Shown here: positions 36,311 to 44,773 of the stretch, one piece after another
Position numbering within the stretch: position 1 is the first letter of the stretch
Layout: every line of letters begins with the position of its first letter
Origin: Flammeovirga aprica JL-4
GTDB lineage: Bacteria > Bacteroidota > Bacteroidia > Cytophagales > Flammeovirgaceae
NCBI RefSeq assembly: GCF_012844305.1
Contig: NZ_JABANE010000014.1
Span: 1-64,000, forward strand
Direction: 5' to 3'
Length of the DNA: 64,000 nt
Made by a program: the position numbers and the translations under genes
The notes under the pieces: generated by a model
The model's input: the letters and a program-made list of their open reading frames with translations, nothing else
The model's database searches: none
Told to the model about the DNA's origin: nothing

Positions 36311-37630
36311 TTATTTATTTGCCTTTAAAAGACGGTATCCAACCACTCTATCGGCCCTATCACCCGGTCCTCGGTAGTAGACTAAAATCTCATATTCATT
36401 CTTTGTAAGGTTAAAACTTCCCTCAATTTCTACATCATCACGTGTCATATTAGAAGTATTAACTACTGTATACATATAATCATACCTTCCTTGTTTCACA
36501 ATTGCTGACCCAACATAAGCTTTTTGTCTTGCATCATACACTAATTTATTTTCTTCACTTAACTGCCATTGTGAAAAAGCTCCATAAGCATAAACATCCC
36601 CGACATATTGTGTTTCCGATTTTAAAGTAAAAAACACTTCCATGTAATCTGACTCTAGCCAATAGTCCCTTTTTCCAAAAGCACCGATCACATAGCCCCC
36701 ATTATAATCATTCTGCTGTTGGTTGAATGCCTTACGGTTTCTAACCAAATCCGTTCTCAGTCTCACTTTCCTAAAGTTTTTCATAATATCAGTAGAGGAT
36801 ACGGCTGCACCACTCGTATTTACACTGCTTGTTTCAAACACTCTAAACTCATTGCCTCCCATAAATGCGTTCTCCCCATCATAATAACTGTAGTCCAATA
36901 CATTTTCATGCCCTCTCACAAAACGAGGTTGCATATTTACAATGGGGTTATCCCACCTCCCATTTTGAAGGATTGTTACAGAAAAATCTTTTTTGGGGTT
37001 TACAACAGTCAACCCTCCATAATTCACCGTAAAATCGATCTGCTGCATCAATCGACGGTCACTTCCTCTCATGTCCACCATTTTAGAGGCAATGCTTGCG
37101 GTCTTTTCATACACCACAAATCGTTTTGTGACAATTATGTCCTCTTTATCTCCTTCATGATATACCTTCAATAAATAATTTCCTGAAATATTAACTTTAG
37201 GCAATTCAAAAATAAAGTGCACGTAAGGCACACTAGTATTCATCGAAAAATCAAACTCATTCAATTTAAATGAGTTGAACCCTGACATATATTCAATGGG
37301 CAGAAGCTCCGATTGGGTCCAGTCTTTATTACAATGTATTATTTCTGCTTCATAATAATCTGCATCATCTCCAAAGAGATCAAACTCCAAAACTAATGGA
37401 AACTGTCGTGCTAAACTTACTACTGGAGCATTTAGCTGAGGAATACTTTTACTTCCACCTTTAGAGTACAGCTGTACAGTTCTTACATTAGGATCGTATA
37501 CAAAATCAGAATATTTAATTTCTTTATTACTATAATTTTCTGATGTAACAATCTCCCATTTCGCAGGTTGTGCTTTTACTATAGTACCAACAAGTGAAAT
37601 GAAAATAAAAAGGGGAAGTAACTTAAGCAT
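36311..37630 (-). CDS. DUF5103 protein, putative type IX secretion system plug protein
   Basis: The 439-residue protein has a signal peptide (residues 1-20, ending VKAQ). The DUF5103 pattern follows: VRTVQLYSKGGSKSIPQLNAPVV, then LVLEFDLFGDDADYYEAEIIHCNKDW. Its C-terminal half contains YVGDVYAYGAFSQW and ends in VVGYRLLKANK. Members of this family include the protein found plugging one side of the SprA pore of the T9SS. That fits the T9SS-tailed amylase and chitinase in this window. It stands alone on the minus strand, just downstream of the tRNA operon promoter side. Confidence 0.82.
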   Translation of the reverse strand: MLKLLPLFIFISLVGTIVKAQPAKWEIVTSENYSNKEIKYSDFVYDPNVRTVQLYSKGGSKSIPQLNAPVVSLARQFPLVLEFDLFGDDADYYEAEIIHCNKDWTQSELLPIEYMSGFNSFKLNEFDFSMNTSVPYVHFIFELPKVNISGNYLLKVYHEGDKEDIIVTKRFVVYEKTASIASKMVDMRGSDRRLMQQIDFTVNYGGLTVVNPKKDFSVTILQNGRWDNPIVNMQPRFVRGHENVLDYSYYDGENAFMGGNEFRVFETSSVNTSGAAVSSTDIMKNFRKVRLRTDLVRNRKAFNQQQNDYNGGYVIGAFGKRDYWLESDYMEVFFTLKSETQYVGDVYAYGAFSQWQLSEENKLVYDARQKAYVGSAIVKQGRYDYMYTVVNTSNMTRDDVEIEGSFNLTKNEYEILVYYRGPGDRADRVVGYRLLKANK

Positions 37631-38028
37631 GTTGTTTGATTTAGATTTTATAAACTACGTTTAGCAATTTAAGATAAAATTGAATCAGATTTTGGACAAA
37701 ACTGTAAAATATTAATAGTAGAATGCACATCAGCCTCTAACACCATATAAAATTCTTCATTTAATTCAATTCATAGTCGAAAAATACAATAAGTGAATAA
37801 TTATTCATATTTAGAATCATTCTCAATAAGTGTTTTTATTACGTTATTTCACACGAAATCAAAGTAGTTGTGCTTTAGGTAATTATATTTAATCAACTAT
37901 TTACATTTAAATATTTGTAAATACGCATTGAAAGTACTTTATTAGCAATAAATACTCTGCTTGCATAACATTTTTACATAGTAAGTAGTTAGGTATATAC
38001 AATAAACACACATAACTTTTTAAGCATT
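37631..38028. other. AT-rich divergent promoter region
   Basis: About 400 bp between the divergent plug-protein and Fe-S protein genes. No gene, RNA or clear promoter motif was found. Confidence 0.4.
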
Positions 38029-39402
38029 ATGATTCAGATTGTGCAACAGCTCGCTTTTGTAGCCGCAATCGGTTTTACAGGATATTTGGTAACCAAGAGA
38101 GCTACATTTATTTATAAAAATATTTTCCTTGGAAAGGATGTAGAAATAAAAGGAGATCCACAAAAAAGGCTCGGCAATATGTTTCGTCTTGCCTTTGGTC
38201 AACAGAAAATGTTTGACAGACCGCTGGTAGGTTTGATGCACTTTGCCGTTTACGCCGGGTTCCTTTTGATTAATATTGAGGTGCTTGAAATAGTGCTGGA
38301 TGGCCTTACTGGGCAACATCGTATTTTTGCCAACGTTATTCCTAGTTCTATTTACCATTTCATTGTAAGTTTCTTCGAAATAATGGCATTGGCTGTTACA
38401 GTTTCTTGCTTTATTTTTCTTATTCGAAGAAATGCGTTGAAAATCCCTCGTTTCCATATGGCGGAAATGAAAGGATGGCCTTATAGAGATGCAAACATCA
38501 TTTTGTATGCTGAAATCATATTAATGACAATGCTGTTCTCTATGAATGCATCTGATGCTGTACTTCAACAAATGGGCAATGACCACTACCCTGTTGTGGG
38601 AACTTTTGTAATCAGTCAATTCCTTGTCCCTCTTTTCTCTGGCCTTTCTGAAACTGCTTTGGTGGGAATTGAAAGAACAGCATGGTGGGTACATATATTA
38701 GGTATCTTTGCTTTTTCAGTTTACATCACCTACTCGAAACACCTTCATATTTTCTTAGCTTTCCCAAATACTTATTTCGCCAAGATGGAACCAAAAGGTA
38801 AAATGGAGAATATGGATTCTGTTACCAATGAGGTGAAAATCATGTTGGGGATGCCTGTTGATAATGCAGATCAAGGTGATTCTGATGAGATGCCTACTTT
38901 TGGAGCTAAAGACGTTCAGGATCTTACTTGGAGAAATGTGATGAATGCTTACTCTTGTACAGAGTGTGGACGTTGTACTTCTCAATGTCCTGCCAATATT
39001 ACGGGTAAAAAACTTTCTCCTAGAAAAGTGATGATGGATGTAAGAGATAGAGCGGAAGAAATTGGCAAAAACAGAGATGCAAATGGCGGTACATTCCAAG
39101 ATGATGGTAAAATGTTGTACGGCGATTATATTTCGAAAGAAGAATTGATGGCGTGTACTTCTTGTAATGCTTGTACGGAGGCCTGTCCTATCAATATTGA
39201 CCCTCTGGGTATTATTTTAGAAATGAGAAGATATGTTGCCATGGAAGAATCAGGTACACCTCAAGAGTGGAATATGGTTTTCCAAAACATTGAAAATAAT
39301 CAAGCACCATGGGCTTTTGCTGCTAGCGATCGTTTCAAATGGGGTGAAGAGCTAAGAACGCAAGAGGTGAAGAAGAAAGAATCGACTGACATCAAAGCCT
39401 AA
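38029..39402 (+). CDS. Membrane-bound (4Fe-4S) electron-transfer protein (NarI-like plus ferredoxin domains)
   Basis: The 457-residue protein has an N-terminal half with five to six membrane spans and histidines suited to heme b (for example HFAVYAGF, WWVHILGIFAF and YSKHLH). A cytosolic ferredoxin-like part follows with two clusters, CTECGRCTSQCP and CTSCNACTEACP. The partner gene 36 bp downstream supplies CCG domains. Together they match the halves of FadF/YwjF, the membrane ETF:menaquinone oxidoreductase that takes electrons from acyl-CoA oxidation. A quinone-linked role is likely but the donor is inferred. Confidence 0.85.
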   Translation: MIQIVQQLAFVAAIGFTGYLVTKRATFIYKNIFLGKDVEIKGDPQKRLGNMFRLAFGQQKMFDRPLVGLMHFAVYAGFLLINIEVLEIVLDGLTGQHRIFANVIPSSIYHFIVSFFEIMALAVTVSCFIFLIRRNALKIPRFHMAEMKGWPYRDANIILYAEIILMTMLFSMNASDAVLQQMGNDHYPVVGTFVISQFLVPLFSGLSETALVGIERTAWWVHILGIFAFSVYITYSKHLHIFLAFPNTYFAKMEPKGKMENMDSVTNEVKIMLGMPVDNADQGDSDEMPTFGAKDVQDLTWRNVMNAYSCTECGRCTSQCPANITGKKLSPRKVMMDVRDRAEEIGKNRDANGGTFQDDGKMLYGDYISKEELMACTSCNACTEACPINIDPLGIILEMRRYVAMEESGTPQEWNMVFQNIENNQAPWAFAASDRFKWGEELRTQEVKKKESTDIKA

Positions 39403-39438
39403 TCAATCTATTTACATTACAAAAAGACACACATAAAT

Positions 39439-40239
39439 ATGACAGATACAAATTTCTTAAAAGTACCGACCATGGCTGAAATGGTGGAGCAAGGAAATCA
39501 CCCTGAAGTATTATTCTGGGTAGGTTGTGCCGGTTCTTATGATGATAGATATAAAAGAGTAATTACAGCTTTTGTAAAAATACTCAATGAAGTTAATGTA
39601 AATTTTGCGGTTTTAGGACCAGAAGAAAGCTGTACAGGAGACCCTGCAAGAAGAGCTGGAAATGAGTTTCTTTTTCAAATGCAGGCCATGCAGAATATTG
39701 AAGTGCTGAATGCTTATGAAATCAAGAAAATTGTCACTGCTTGCCCTCACTGTTTTAATACCATCAAGAATGAATATCCTGCTTTAGGTGGTAATTATGA
39801 TGTTGTGCATCACTCTGAATTTCTTCAAGGATTAATCAATGAAGGCAGATTAACAGTAGATGGCGGTGAAGCTTTCAAAGGAAAGAAAATCACATTTCAT
39901 GATTCTTGTTATTTAGGCAGAGCCAATGACATCTACCAAGCACCAAGAACTGTTATTGAAGCTTTGGATGCTGATTTGGTAGAAATGAAACGCTGTAAAA
40001 AGAACGGCTTGTGCTGCGGTGCAGGAGGTGCTCAGATGTTTAAAGAACCTGAGCAGGGTAATAAAGATATTAATATAGAACGCACTGAAGAAGCACTAGC
40101 AACTGGTGCTGAGGTAGTAGCGGCTGGCTGTCCATTCTGTATGACCATGATGAATGACGGCATTAAAAATAAAGAGAAAGAAAAAGAGGTGAAAGTGATG
40201 GATTTAGCAGAGCTTGTCGCCGAATCAAAAGGATTATAA
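39439..40239 (+). CDS. CCG-domain Fe-S oxidoreductase subunit (HdrB/LldE-like)
   Basis: The 266-residue cytosolic protein has two cysteine-rich CCG domains. The first has FWVGCAGSYDDRYKR and TACPHCFNT; the second has HDSCYLGRAN, GLCCGAGGAQM and GCPFCMTMM. Such domains hold the noncubane clusters seen in heterodisulfide reductase HdrB. It is cotranscribed with the membrane ferredoxin protein upstream, and the two probably form one complex. A hairpin terminator follows 30 bp after the stop. Confidence 0.88.
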   Translation: MTDTNFLKVPTMAEMVEQGNHPEVLFWVGCAGSYDDRYKRVITAFVKILNEVNVNFAVLGPEESCTGDPARRAGNEFLFQMQAMQNIEVLNAYEIKKIVTACPHCFNTIKNEYPALGGNYDVVHHSEFLQGLINEGRLTVDGGEAFKGKKITFHDSCYLGRANDIYQAPRTVIEALDADLVEMKRCKKNGLCCGAGGAQMFKEPEQGNKDINIERTEEALATGAEVVAAGCPFCMTMMNDGIKNKEKEKEVKVMDLAELVAESKGL

Positions 40240-40268
40240 CCGTTACCAATTCAATTCATTTCATTGTT

Positions 40269-40290
40269 AAGGAGTCTGAGAAGGCTCCTT
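40269..40290 (+). terminator. Terminator of the Fe-S operon
   Basis: AAGGAGTCT (40269-40277) pairs with AGGCTCCTT (40282-40290) with one T-G pair, 4-nt loop, then a T run. Confidence 0.75.
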
Positions 40291-40378
40291 TTTTAATTTC
40301 ATGTAAAACACTTATGCATCAAATCTGTTCAAAACATTGAAAAACTAAGTGTATATTGCATAAAAAAAGAGTTATCAA

Positions 40379-40873
40379 ATGAAAAGTTTAAATCAGTTAC
40401 CGGATTCTTCCCGTATTTGGATTTACCAATCAAATAGAGCCTTCACCACTGAAGAGCAAGAAAATATCTCATCACTACTTACACAGTTTATTTCCACTTG
40501 GAATGCACACGGGAGTGATTTGGATGCAGGTTTCAGTATTGAAAAAGGGCAGTTTATCATTATTTCAGTAGATGAGAAAGTTCACGCAGCTTCAGGTTGT
40601 TCTATCGACAAATCTGTTGGAGTGATCCGTTCCATTGAGTCATCATTAAATGTTTCTTTATTTGAAAGAACAACTGTAGCTTACCTTAATACAGATGAGG
40701 AAGTTGCCACTTTCAAAATGAATGAAGCGAAAGGAATGGTAACAGACGGCTTGCTTACACCTTCTACTTTTATTTTTGATAACACAATCCAAACGTTGGG
40801 AGATTTCCGTTCAAGATGGATTGTGGAAGCTGGCAACTCCTGGCTGAAAAGATATTTTAAAATAACGGTTTAA
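40379..40873 (+). CDS. Conserved Bacteroidota protein of unknown function
   Basis: The 164-residue soluble protein matches my recollection of a widely conserved Bacteroidota family: LPDSSRIWIYQSNR at the start, WNAHGSDLDAGF in the middle and HAASGCSIDKSVGVIRSIE. Family members are often labelled ABC transporter ATPase, but there is no Walker A, signature or Walker B motif here, so that label is not supported. The conserved GCSIDKSV cysteine and the histidine may be functional. It follows the Fe-S operon behind a terminator and has its own terminator. Confidence 0.75.
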   Translation: MKSLNQLPDSSRIWIYQSNRAFTTEEQENISSLLTQFISTWNAHGSDLDAGFSIEKGQFIIISVDEKVHAASGCSIDKSVGVIRSIESSLNVSLFERTTVAYLNTDEEVATFKMNEAKGMVTDGLLTPSTFIFDNTIQTLGDFRSRWIVEAGNSWLKRYFKITV

Positions 40874-40882
40874 GAAACCAAT

Positions 40883-40910
40883 AAGTGACTATTACTATAA
40901 GTAGTCACTT
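40883..40910 (+). terminator. Terminator of the conserved small protein gene
   Basis: AAGTGACTA (40883-40891) pairs perfectly with TAGTCACTT (40902-40910), followed by a T run, 10 bp after the stop. Confidence 0.8.
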
Positions 40911-40941
40911 TTTTTATAAAACCATATATTTATACGTTACA

Positions 40942-41104
40942 TAAGTACAAATTCAAAATTATCTTATACTAATTCTATTTATTATTTTGCGATTACTTCC
41001 TTTTAAAAAACTTTCAATAGAACCACTATTAATACGTTTTTTAGCGTTGTACTCACAAAAAATAAATTAGAACTAACTATAACTTATTTTTGACTTTGTA
41101 CATA
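40942..41104 (-). mobile_element. Inverted-repeat element B (MITE-like, 163 bp)
   Basis: Inverted copy of element A (21305-21467), with the same length and about 90% or more identity by eye, including the interior GTACAACGCTAAAAAA and GTGGTTCTATTGAAAG. TA dinucleotides flank both ends. It ends 19 bp upstream of pepE, and the end facing pepE carries TATTTTTG (41085-41092), a TAnnTTTG match. Confidence 0.75.
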
Positions 41105-41123
41105 ATAGCTTAAACCTAGTGTT

Positions 41124-41840
41124 ATGAATGAAAGAAACTTATTAATCGTCAGTACATCCACTGTACACGGAAAACCTTATCTATCGTATTGTGAAGAAAC
41201 AATAAAATCTTTCTTTGAAGGAGCTAAAGAGGTAATTTTTATACCTTATGCTCGACCTGGAGGAATTTCTCATGATGAATATACTGCTATTGCCGCTAAG
41301 AAATTCAATGAATTGGGTTTCAAAATGAGAGGCTTGCATGAGTTTGAAGATCCTAAATCTGCTTTGGCGGTTGCCTCTGGAGTTTTCACAGGTGGTGGCA
41401 ATACATTTGTTTTATTAGATCAATTACAAAAACTTGGATTGATTGAAACCATCAAAACGAGAGTGAGCGAAGGCATGAAATACATGGGTACAAGTGCAGG
41501 TTCTAATATCACAGGACTTACTATCAACACCACCAATGACATGCCTATTGCACACCCTGAAACTTTGGACGCTTTAGCATTAGTTCCATTCAATTTAAAC
41601 CCTCATTATCTTGATCCAGATCCTACTTCAAAACATATGGGAGAAACAAGGGAAACCAGAATCAAGGAATTCCACACTTACAATAACCAAATTGTAGTGG
41701 GACTTCGTGAAGGCTCTTGGCTAAGAGTGGAAGGTGAATACATCCGTTTAGAGGGACCTCTTTCAGCTAGGATCTTTGAGCAAGGCAAAGCACCTTATGA
41801 ATTAACACCTGAGGATGATTTCAACTTCCTTTTAAAATAA
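41124..41840 (+). CDS. pepE: Peptidase E (alpha-aspartyl dipeptidase, family S51)
   Basis: The 238-residue cytosolic enzyme is of standard PepE length. The nucleophile Ser124 lies in MGTSAGSN, preceded by the FTGGGNTF oxyanion region. The following NTTNDMPIAHPE and NPHYLDPDP blocks supply the remaining active-site residues. It cleaves dipeptides with N-terminal aspartate. It is monocistronic, and its promoter region is largely occupied by element B. Confidence 0.93.
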   Translation: MNERNLLIVSTSTVHGKPYLSYCEETIKSFFEGAKEVIFIPYARPGGISHDEYTAIAAKKFNELGFKMRGLHEFEDPKSALAVASGVFTGGGNTFVLLDQLQKLGLIETIKTRVSEGMKYMGTSAGSNITGLTINTTNDMPIAHPETLDALALVPFNLNPHYLDPDPTSKHMGETRETRIKEFHTYNNQIVVGLREGSWLRVEGEYIRLEGPLSARIFEQGKAPYELTPEDDFNFLLK

Positions 41841-41849
41841 ATACAAGTA

Positions 41850-41917
41850 TTAGGATCATTAAAACAATTCATGCTCTGAGGTTTAAGAAACTCAAAGCAA
41901 TGTTATAATGATCCTAA
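41850..41917 (+). terminator. Long hairpin terminator of pepE
   Basis: A 12-bp outer stem (TTAGGATCATTA at 41850-41861 paired with 41906-41917) encloses a smaller hairpin around GAGGTTTAAGAAACTC and is followed by eight or more T. Confidence 0.75.
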
Positions 41918-42009
41918 TTTTTTTTAATAGATCTCTCTATTAATAATAAAAACCCTATTTTCGCTTTCAACATATATAATTATCACTTATAATTTTCATT
42001 GTAACTACT

Positions 42010-42027
42010 CTATGTGTTTACACATAG
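42010..42027. promoter_or_regulatory. Perfect inverted repeat just upstream of the DnaJ-TPR gene
   Basis: CTATGTGT and ACACATAG form perfect 8-bp arms with a 2-nt spacer, 18 bp before the start codon. It may be an operator or an mRNA hairpin in the leader. Confidence 0.45.
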
Positions 42028-42045
42028 TATTCTATAAACTGCTTT

Positions 42046-43134
42046 ATGGACAATTATTACGACATATTAGGGATCGATAAAAGTGCGGATAAGAAAGAGA
42101 TCAAGAAGGCGTATCTAACATTAGCCAAGAAATATCATCCTGACGTCAATCAAAGCGATGAAACTTTAGAGGAAAAATTCAAGCTTATCAATGAAGCTTA
42201 TGATACCCTTTATGATGACACTAAAAAGTTTCAATATGACAATGGTTTAAATTATTTCTCATTCCATAATTCTACAACTGCTGAAACTTCTTCGACTACT
42301 AGAACTTACACAAGAGAAGAAAATCAGAGAAGAGAAGAATATAAAGCTCATGTTGCAGAGGAAACCAAAAAAGAAAAAAGACAATTTAAGAAATACGTTC
42401 CTTTTATGGTGGGCGGTTATGTTGTGGCTATGATTGGTTTCATCTCTTTTTTCGTACATCGCCAGAGTAAACTGGCGGACGAGGCCTATCATTCTGCCTT
42501 AACAAATCTGAAAGAGAATAGAACAAGACAAGCACAGCAAGATGCCAAACAGCTGTTTGAATACGAAGATTACCAAAGAGCTGAGCTAATTCAAGGATGT
42601 ATAGAGGTAATATTGAAAAAACCATCTTCTGCATTGTTCCATCTACAGAAAGTGGAAAGTGAAATGGATGAAGAAACGGCTTTTGCTGGTGATTTGTATT
42701 ATTATAAAGGCAGAGCTTTATATCTAGACGGAGACGGTGTAGGTGCTGTAGAAGCTTTCGAAAAAGCATACAAGTATAATAATGGAGATGATGCAGTTGA
42801 TTTTTGGCTGGGCAAGACCTACAATGACTTACTTTTAGAATACGGTAAAGCTTCAAAAGCATTTCAGAAAGTAACCAAAGAAAGTAAGTTTTACGAAGAA
42901 AGTATATTAATGACAGGTGTTGCATTGCAAAACGACCGTCAGTTCAGCCTTTCTCAACAATATTTGCTTGAAGCATTAAATTTCAAGAAACACAAAGCAC
43001 TCGCCAACTATTATCTAGGATGGCATTATAAGTTGGGGGTCAAGAATGCAGGCAAGGCTTGTATTTATTGGGAAACTTCTGCAAAGCAAGGATATGCAGA
43101 AGCCCTTTATCAATTCAGAAGGCATTGTCAATAA
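42046..43134 (+). CDS. Membrane-anchored J-domain protein with TPR repeats
   Basis: The 362-residue protein starts with a J domain ([23 protein letters not shown] motif at residues 31-33; ends near KFQYDNGL). A polar linker, one membrane span (about 118-137) and a TPR-rich C-terminal domain follow ([23 protein letters not shown], later [35 protein letters not shown] with Sel1-like repeats). The J domain would recruit DnaK to clients bound by the TPR part at the membrane. It lacks the G/F and zinc-finger regions of DnaJ itself. It is monocistronic. Confidence 0.88.
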   Translation: MDNYYDILGIDKSADKKEIKKAYLTLAKKYHPDVNQSDETLEEKFKLINEAYDTLYDDTKKFQYDNGLNYFSFHNSTTAETSSTTRTYTREENQRREEYKAHVAEETKKEKRQFKKYVPFMVGGYVVAMIGFISFFVHRQSKLADEAYHSALTNLKENRTRQAQQDAKQLFEYEDYQRAELIQGCIEVILKKPSSALFHLQKVESEMDEETAFAGDLYYYKGRALYLDGDGVGAVEAFEKAYKYNNGDDAVDFWLGKTYNDLLLEYGKASKAFQKVTKESKFYEESILMTGVALQNDRQFSLSQQYLLEALNFKKHKALANYYLGWHYKLGVKNAGKACIYWETSAKQGYAEALYQFRRHCQ

Positions 43135-43151
43135 TCCATGACAATGCCTTC
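43118..43151. terminator. Hairpin overlapping the 3' end of the DnaJ-TPR gene
   Basis: A 13-bp perfect stem (GAAGGCATTGTCA at 43118-43130 paired with 43139-43151, 8-nt loop). The left arm is inside the last codons and the loop holds the stop codon. The T run is poor, so it may stabilise the 3' end as much as terminate. Confidence 0.55.
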
Positions 43152-43173
43152 TCCATTTAAAACAGACTGTTGA

Positions 43174-43416
43174 TTATCTACTTTCAAGAATATCGTAAGA
43201 TAATTGTGTTCCAACTTTAGTCAGTGTAGCAAAAGTTCCTCTAGGACTAATTTCTACCCCTTCTACTAAGCCTTCTTTTTCAAACTTAGAAATAATGGTG
43301 TTTAACTCATAGGTTGAAAAAGGAATTCCAAGGATTCTTGACAGATTTTGCAAAGACATTGCTTTGTAAGTGTTCATCGCTACTATAAGCTTTTTTGATC
43401 TTCTAGAAGTTGGCAT
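43174..43416 (-). CDS. Small winged-helix DNA-binding protein
   Basis: The 80-residue protein is basic at its N-terminus (MPTSRRSKK). It is consistent with a winged helix: helix, AMSLQNLSRILGIPFSTYELNTIISKFEKEGLVEG as a helix-turn-helix with recognition helix, and a beta wing (VEISPRGTFATLTKVG). It is MarR/Rrf2-sized without extra domains. It is convergent with the DnaJ-TPR gene. The target is unknown. Confidence 0.65.
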   Translation of the reverse strand: MPTSRRSKKLIVAMNTYKAMSLQNLSRILGIPFSTYELNTIISKFEKEGLVEGVEISPRGTFATLTKVGTQLSYDILESR

Positions 43417-43662
43417 GTGATGAAAGTTAAGTTGATGATTTAAGATAAATTCTAATAATGGGTAAGGCCATTTATTTAATGTCCCAAAACTCCAAATATA
43501 TATTCTAAATAACTCTGACTCAAATCACTAATTAACATTTATATAAAATCATTAAATACTTTCTTGTAAAATTCTGCTTTGGTTCTATAATTGAGTGCTT
43601 AACAATAACATAACACCAATGAAACTACCCTTTTCTAGTTTCATTTTACATTCAAATTTCTC

Positions 43663-44049
43663 ATGAACTCACTCAACAATTTAATAAAAAAAGAGCCTGA
43701 CGAAACGCTCCAACCTTTGGTGACTCTGATTAAAGCAATAGCCCAAAGGAACAAACTCGGTTTTACTTTTGACCTTTCTACAAAGGAAATCTTCAAAAAA
43801 GAAAAAGGTTATATTATAGCTTACCAAGCCACTCAAAATAAATTTGATGATGAGGGAATAAAATTCTGTATAAAACATGCTCAAAAACATCAAAACCTAA
43901 TCGGCGGATGGCATGACCCTAAGACCTTTCTGTACTATTTCGACTCCGTGATGTACGTGGAAGATAAGGAGGAGGCCATCAGATTAGGACGTGAAAACAA
44001 GCAAATCTCCATATTTGATTTTGAGACTTATGATGATATATTCTTATAA
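43663..44049 (+). CDS. Small orphan protein
   Basis: The 128-residue soluble protein has an N-terminal helical part. Its C-terminus (GGWHDPKTFLYYFDSV, then KEEAIRLGRENKQISIFDFE) recalls short conserved modules seen at the ends of various Bacteroidota proteins, though I cannot name a family. It is followed after 45 bp by another orphan gene on the same strand, and the two are probably cotranscribed. Confidence 0.65.
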   Translation: MNSLNNLIKKEPDETLQPLVTLIKAIAQRNKLGFTFDLSTKEIFKKEKGYIIAYQATQNKFDDEGIKFCIKHAQKHQNLIGGWHDPKTFLYYFDSVMYVEDKEEAIRLGRENKQISIFDFETYDDIFL

Positions 44050-44094
44050 GAACTATTCCTTGAAAAATTTATTCCCTTTCCAAAAATTTGAAAC

Positions 44095-44640
44095 ATGAAA
44101 AATATAAAATCATTAAATATATCAGACGAAGCTAAAGACAGCATTCAACATCACGCAGTACATCTTAGAAGGCTAACGAATACACATGTCGACCTTAAAG
44201 AAGTCAATGAAAACAACCTTAAAATTTTGATTGACATTTCTGAATCCAGTTTACCAGAGGAAGAAGCAATTGAAAGAGGTGAAAATGTTTTCAAGTACCA
44301 CTTAACTGAGGACTACAACATCCAGTCAGAAATCAAAAAGTTCAAAGCGGAAAAAGAAAGTACAGCTGTTATCCCTCATCATTTTGGCATTACACCTTCA
44401 AAAAATATTTCTGGAACTACGATTTCCAGTACGGAACCGCCTTTTTACACTTGTGAGGTAACTTCAGAAAAAAGCGAGAATGTAGAAGCTGTTCTCATAT
44501 TAGGTCAGCAGTACTTTATCAAATGCACTGATTACGACACCCAAATGACTTCAGATGATTTAAAAATCAACCTAAAAAATGTAGCGTCCTTTTGTTCAAA
44601 TTGGTTTGATGAATTTGGGTATATGCTTGAGTTAAAATAA
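44095..44640 (+). CDS. Orphan protein, unknown function
   Basis: The 181-residue soluble protein is rich in charged residues. It has several histidines at the N-terminus (SIQHHAVHLRRL) and an ATP-irrelevant beta-rich C-terminal half (EAVLILGQQYFIKCTDYDTQ). No signal peptide or membrane span is present. I do not recognise it. It lies between the orphan gene at 43663 and the sigma-54 activator gene. Confidence 0.65.
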   Translation: MKNIKSLNISDEAKDSIQHHAVHLRRLTNTHVDLKEVNENNLKILIDISESSLPEEEAIERGENVFKYHLTEDYNIQSEIKKFKAEKESTAVIPHHFGITPSKNISGTTISSTEPPFYTCEVTSEKSENVEAVLILGQQYFIKCTDYDTQMTSDDLKINLKNVASFCSNWFDEFGYMLELK

Positions 44641-44714
44641 CTATTCGGTAATTTCTGTTCTTGATGATAGTATTTAAATATCGCTTAAATACTTCTTTCA
44701 CAAAGTTTACAAGA

Positions 44715-44761
44715 TTGTGATTTTCGTTTCTACATTAATTTTGTAATTTTGTCATGACAAA
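44715..44761 (+). promoter_or_regulatory. Promoter of the sigma-54 activator gene with an overlapping palindrome
   Basis: TTG (44715-44717) lies 18 bp before TAATTTTG (44736-44743), a good Bacteroidota housekeeping promoter; a second TAATTTTG follows at 44744-44751. The 14-bp perfect palindrome TTTGTCATGACAAA (44748-44761) overlaps the -7 region and ends 12 bp before the start codon. Its GTCA/TGAC arms recall the half-sites in front of groES. Confidence 0.5.
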
Positions 44762-44773
44762 TAGTCATATTCT

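Noticed and set aside
38020..38457. A 145-residue minus-strand frame over the membrane Fe-S protein gene
   Set aside because: It lies fully opposite a gene with clear cluster motifs and has no signal or family features.
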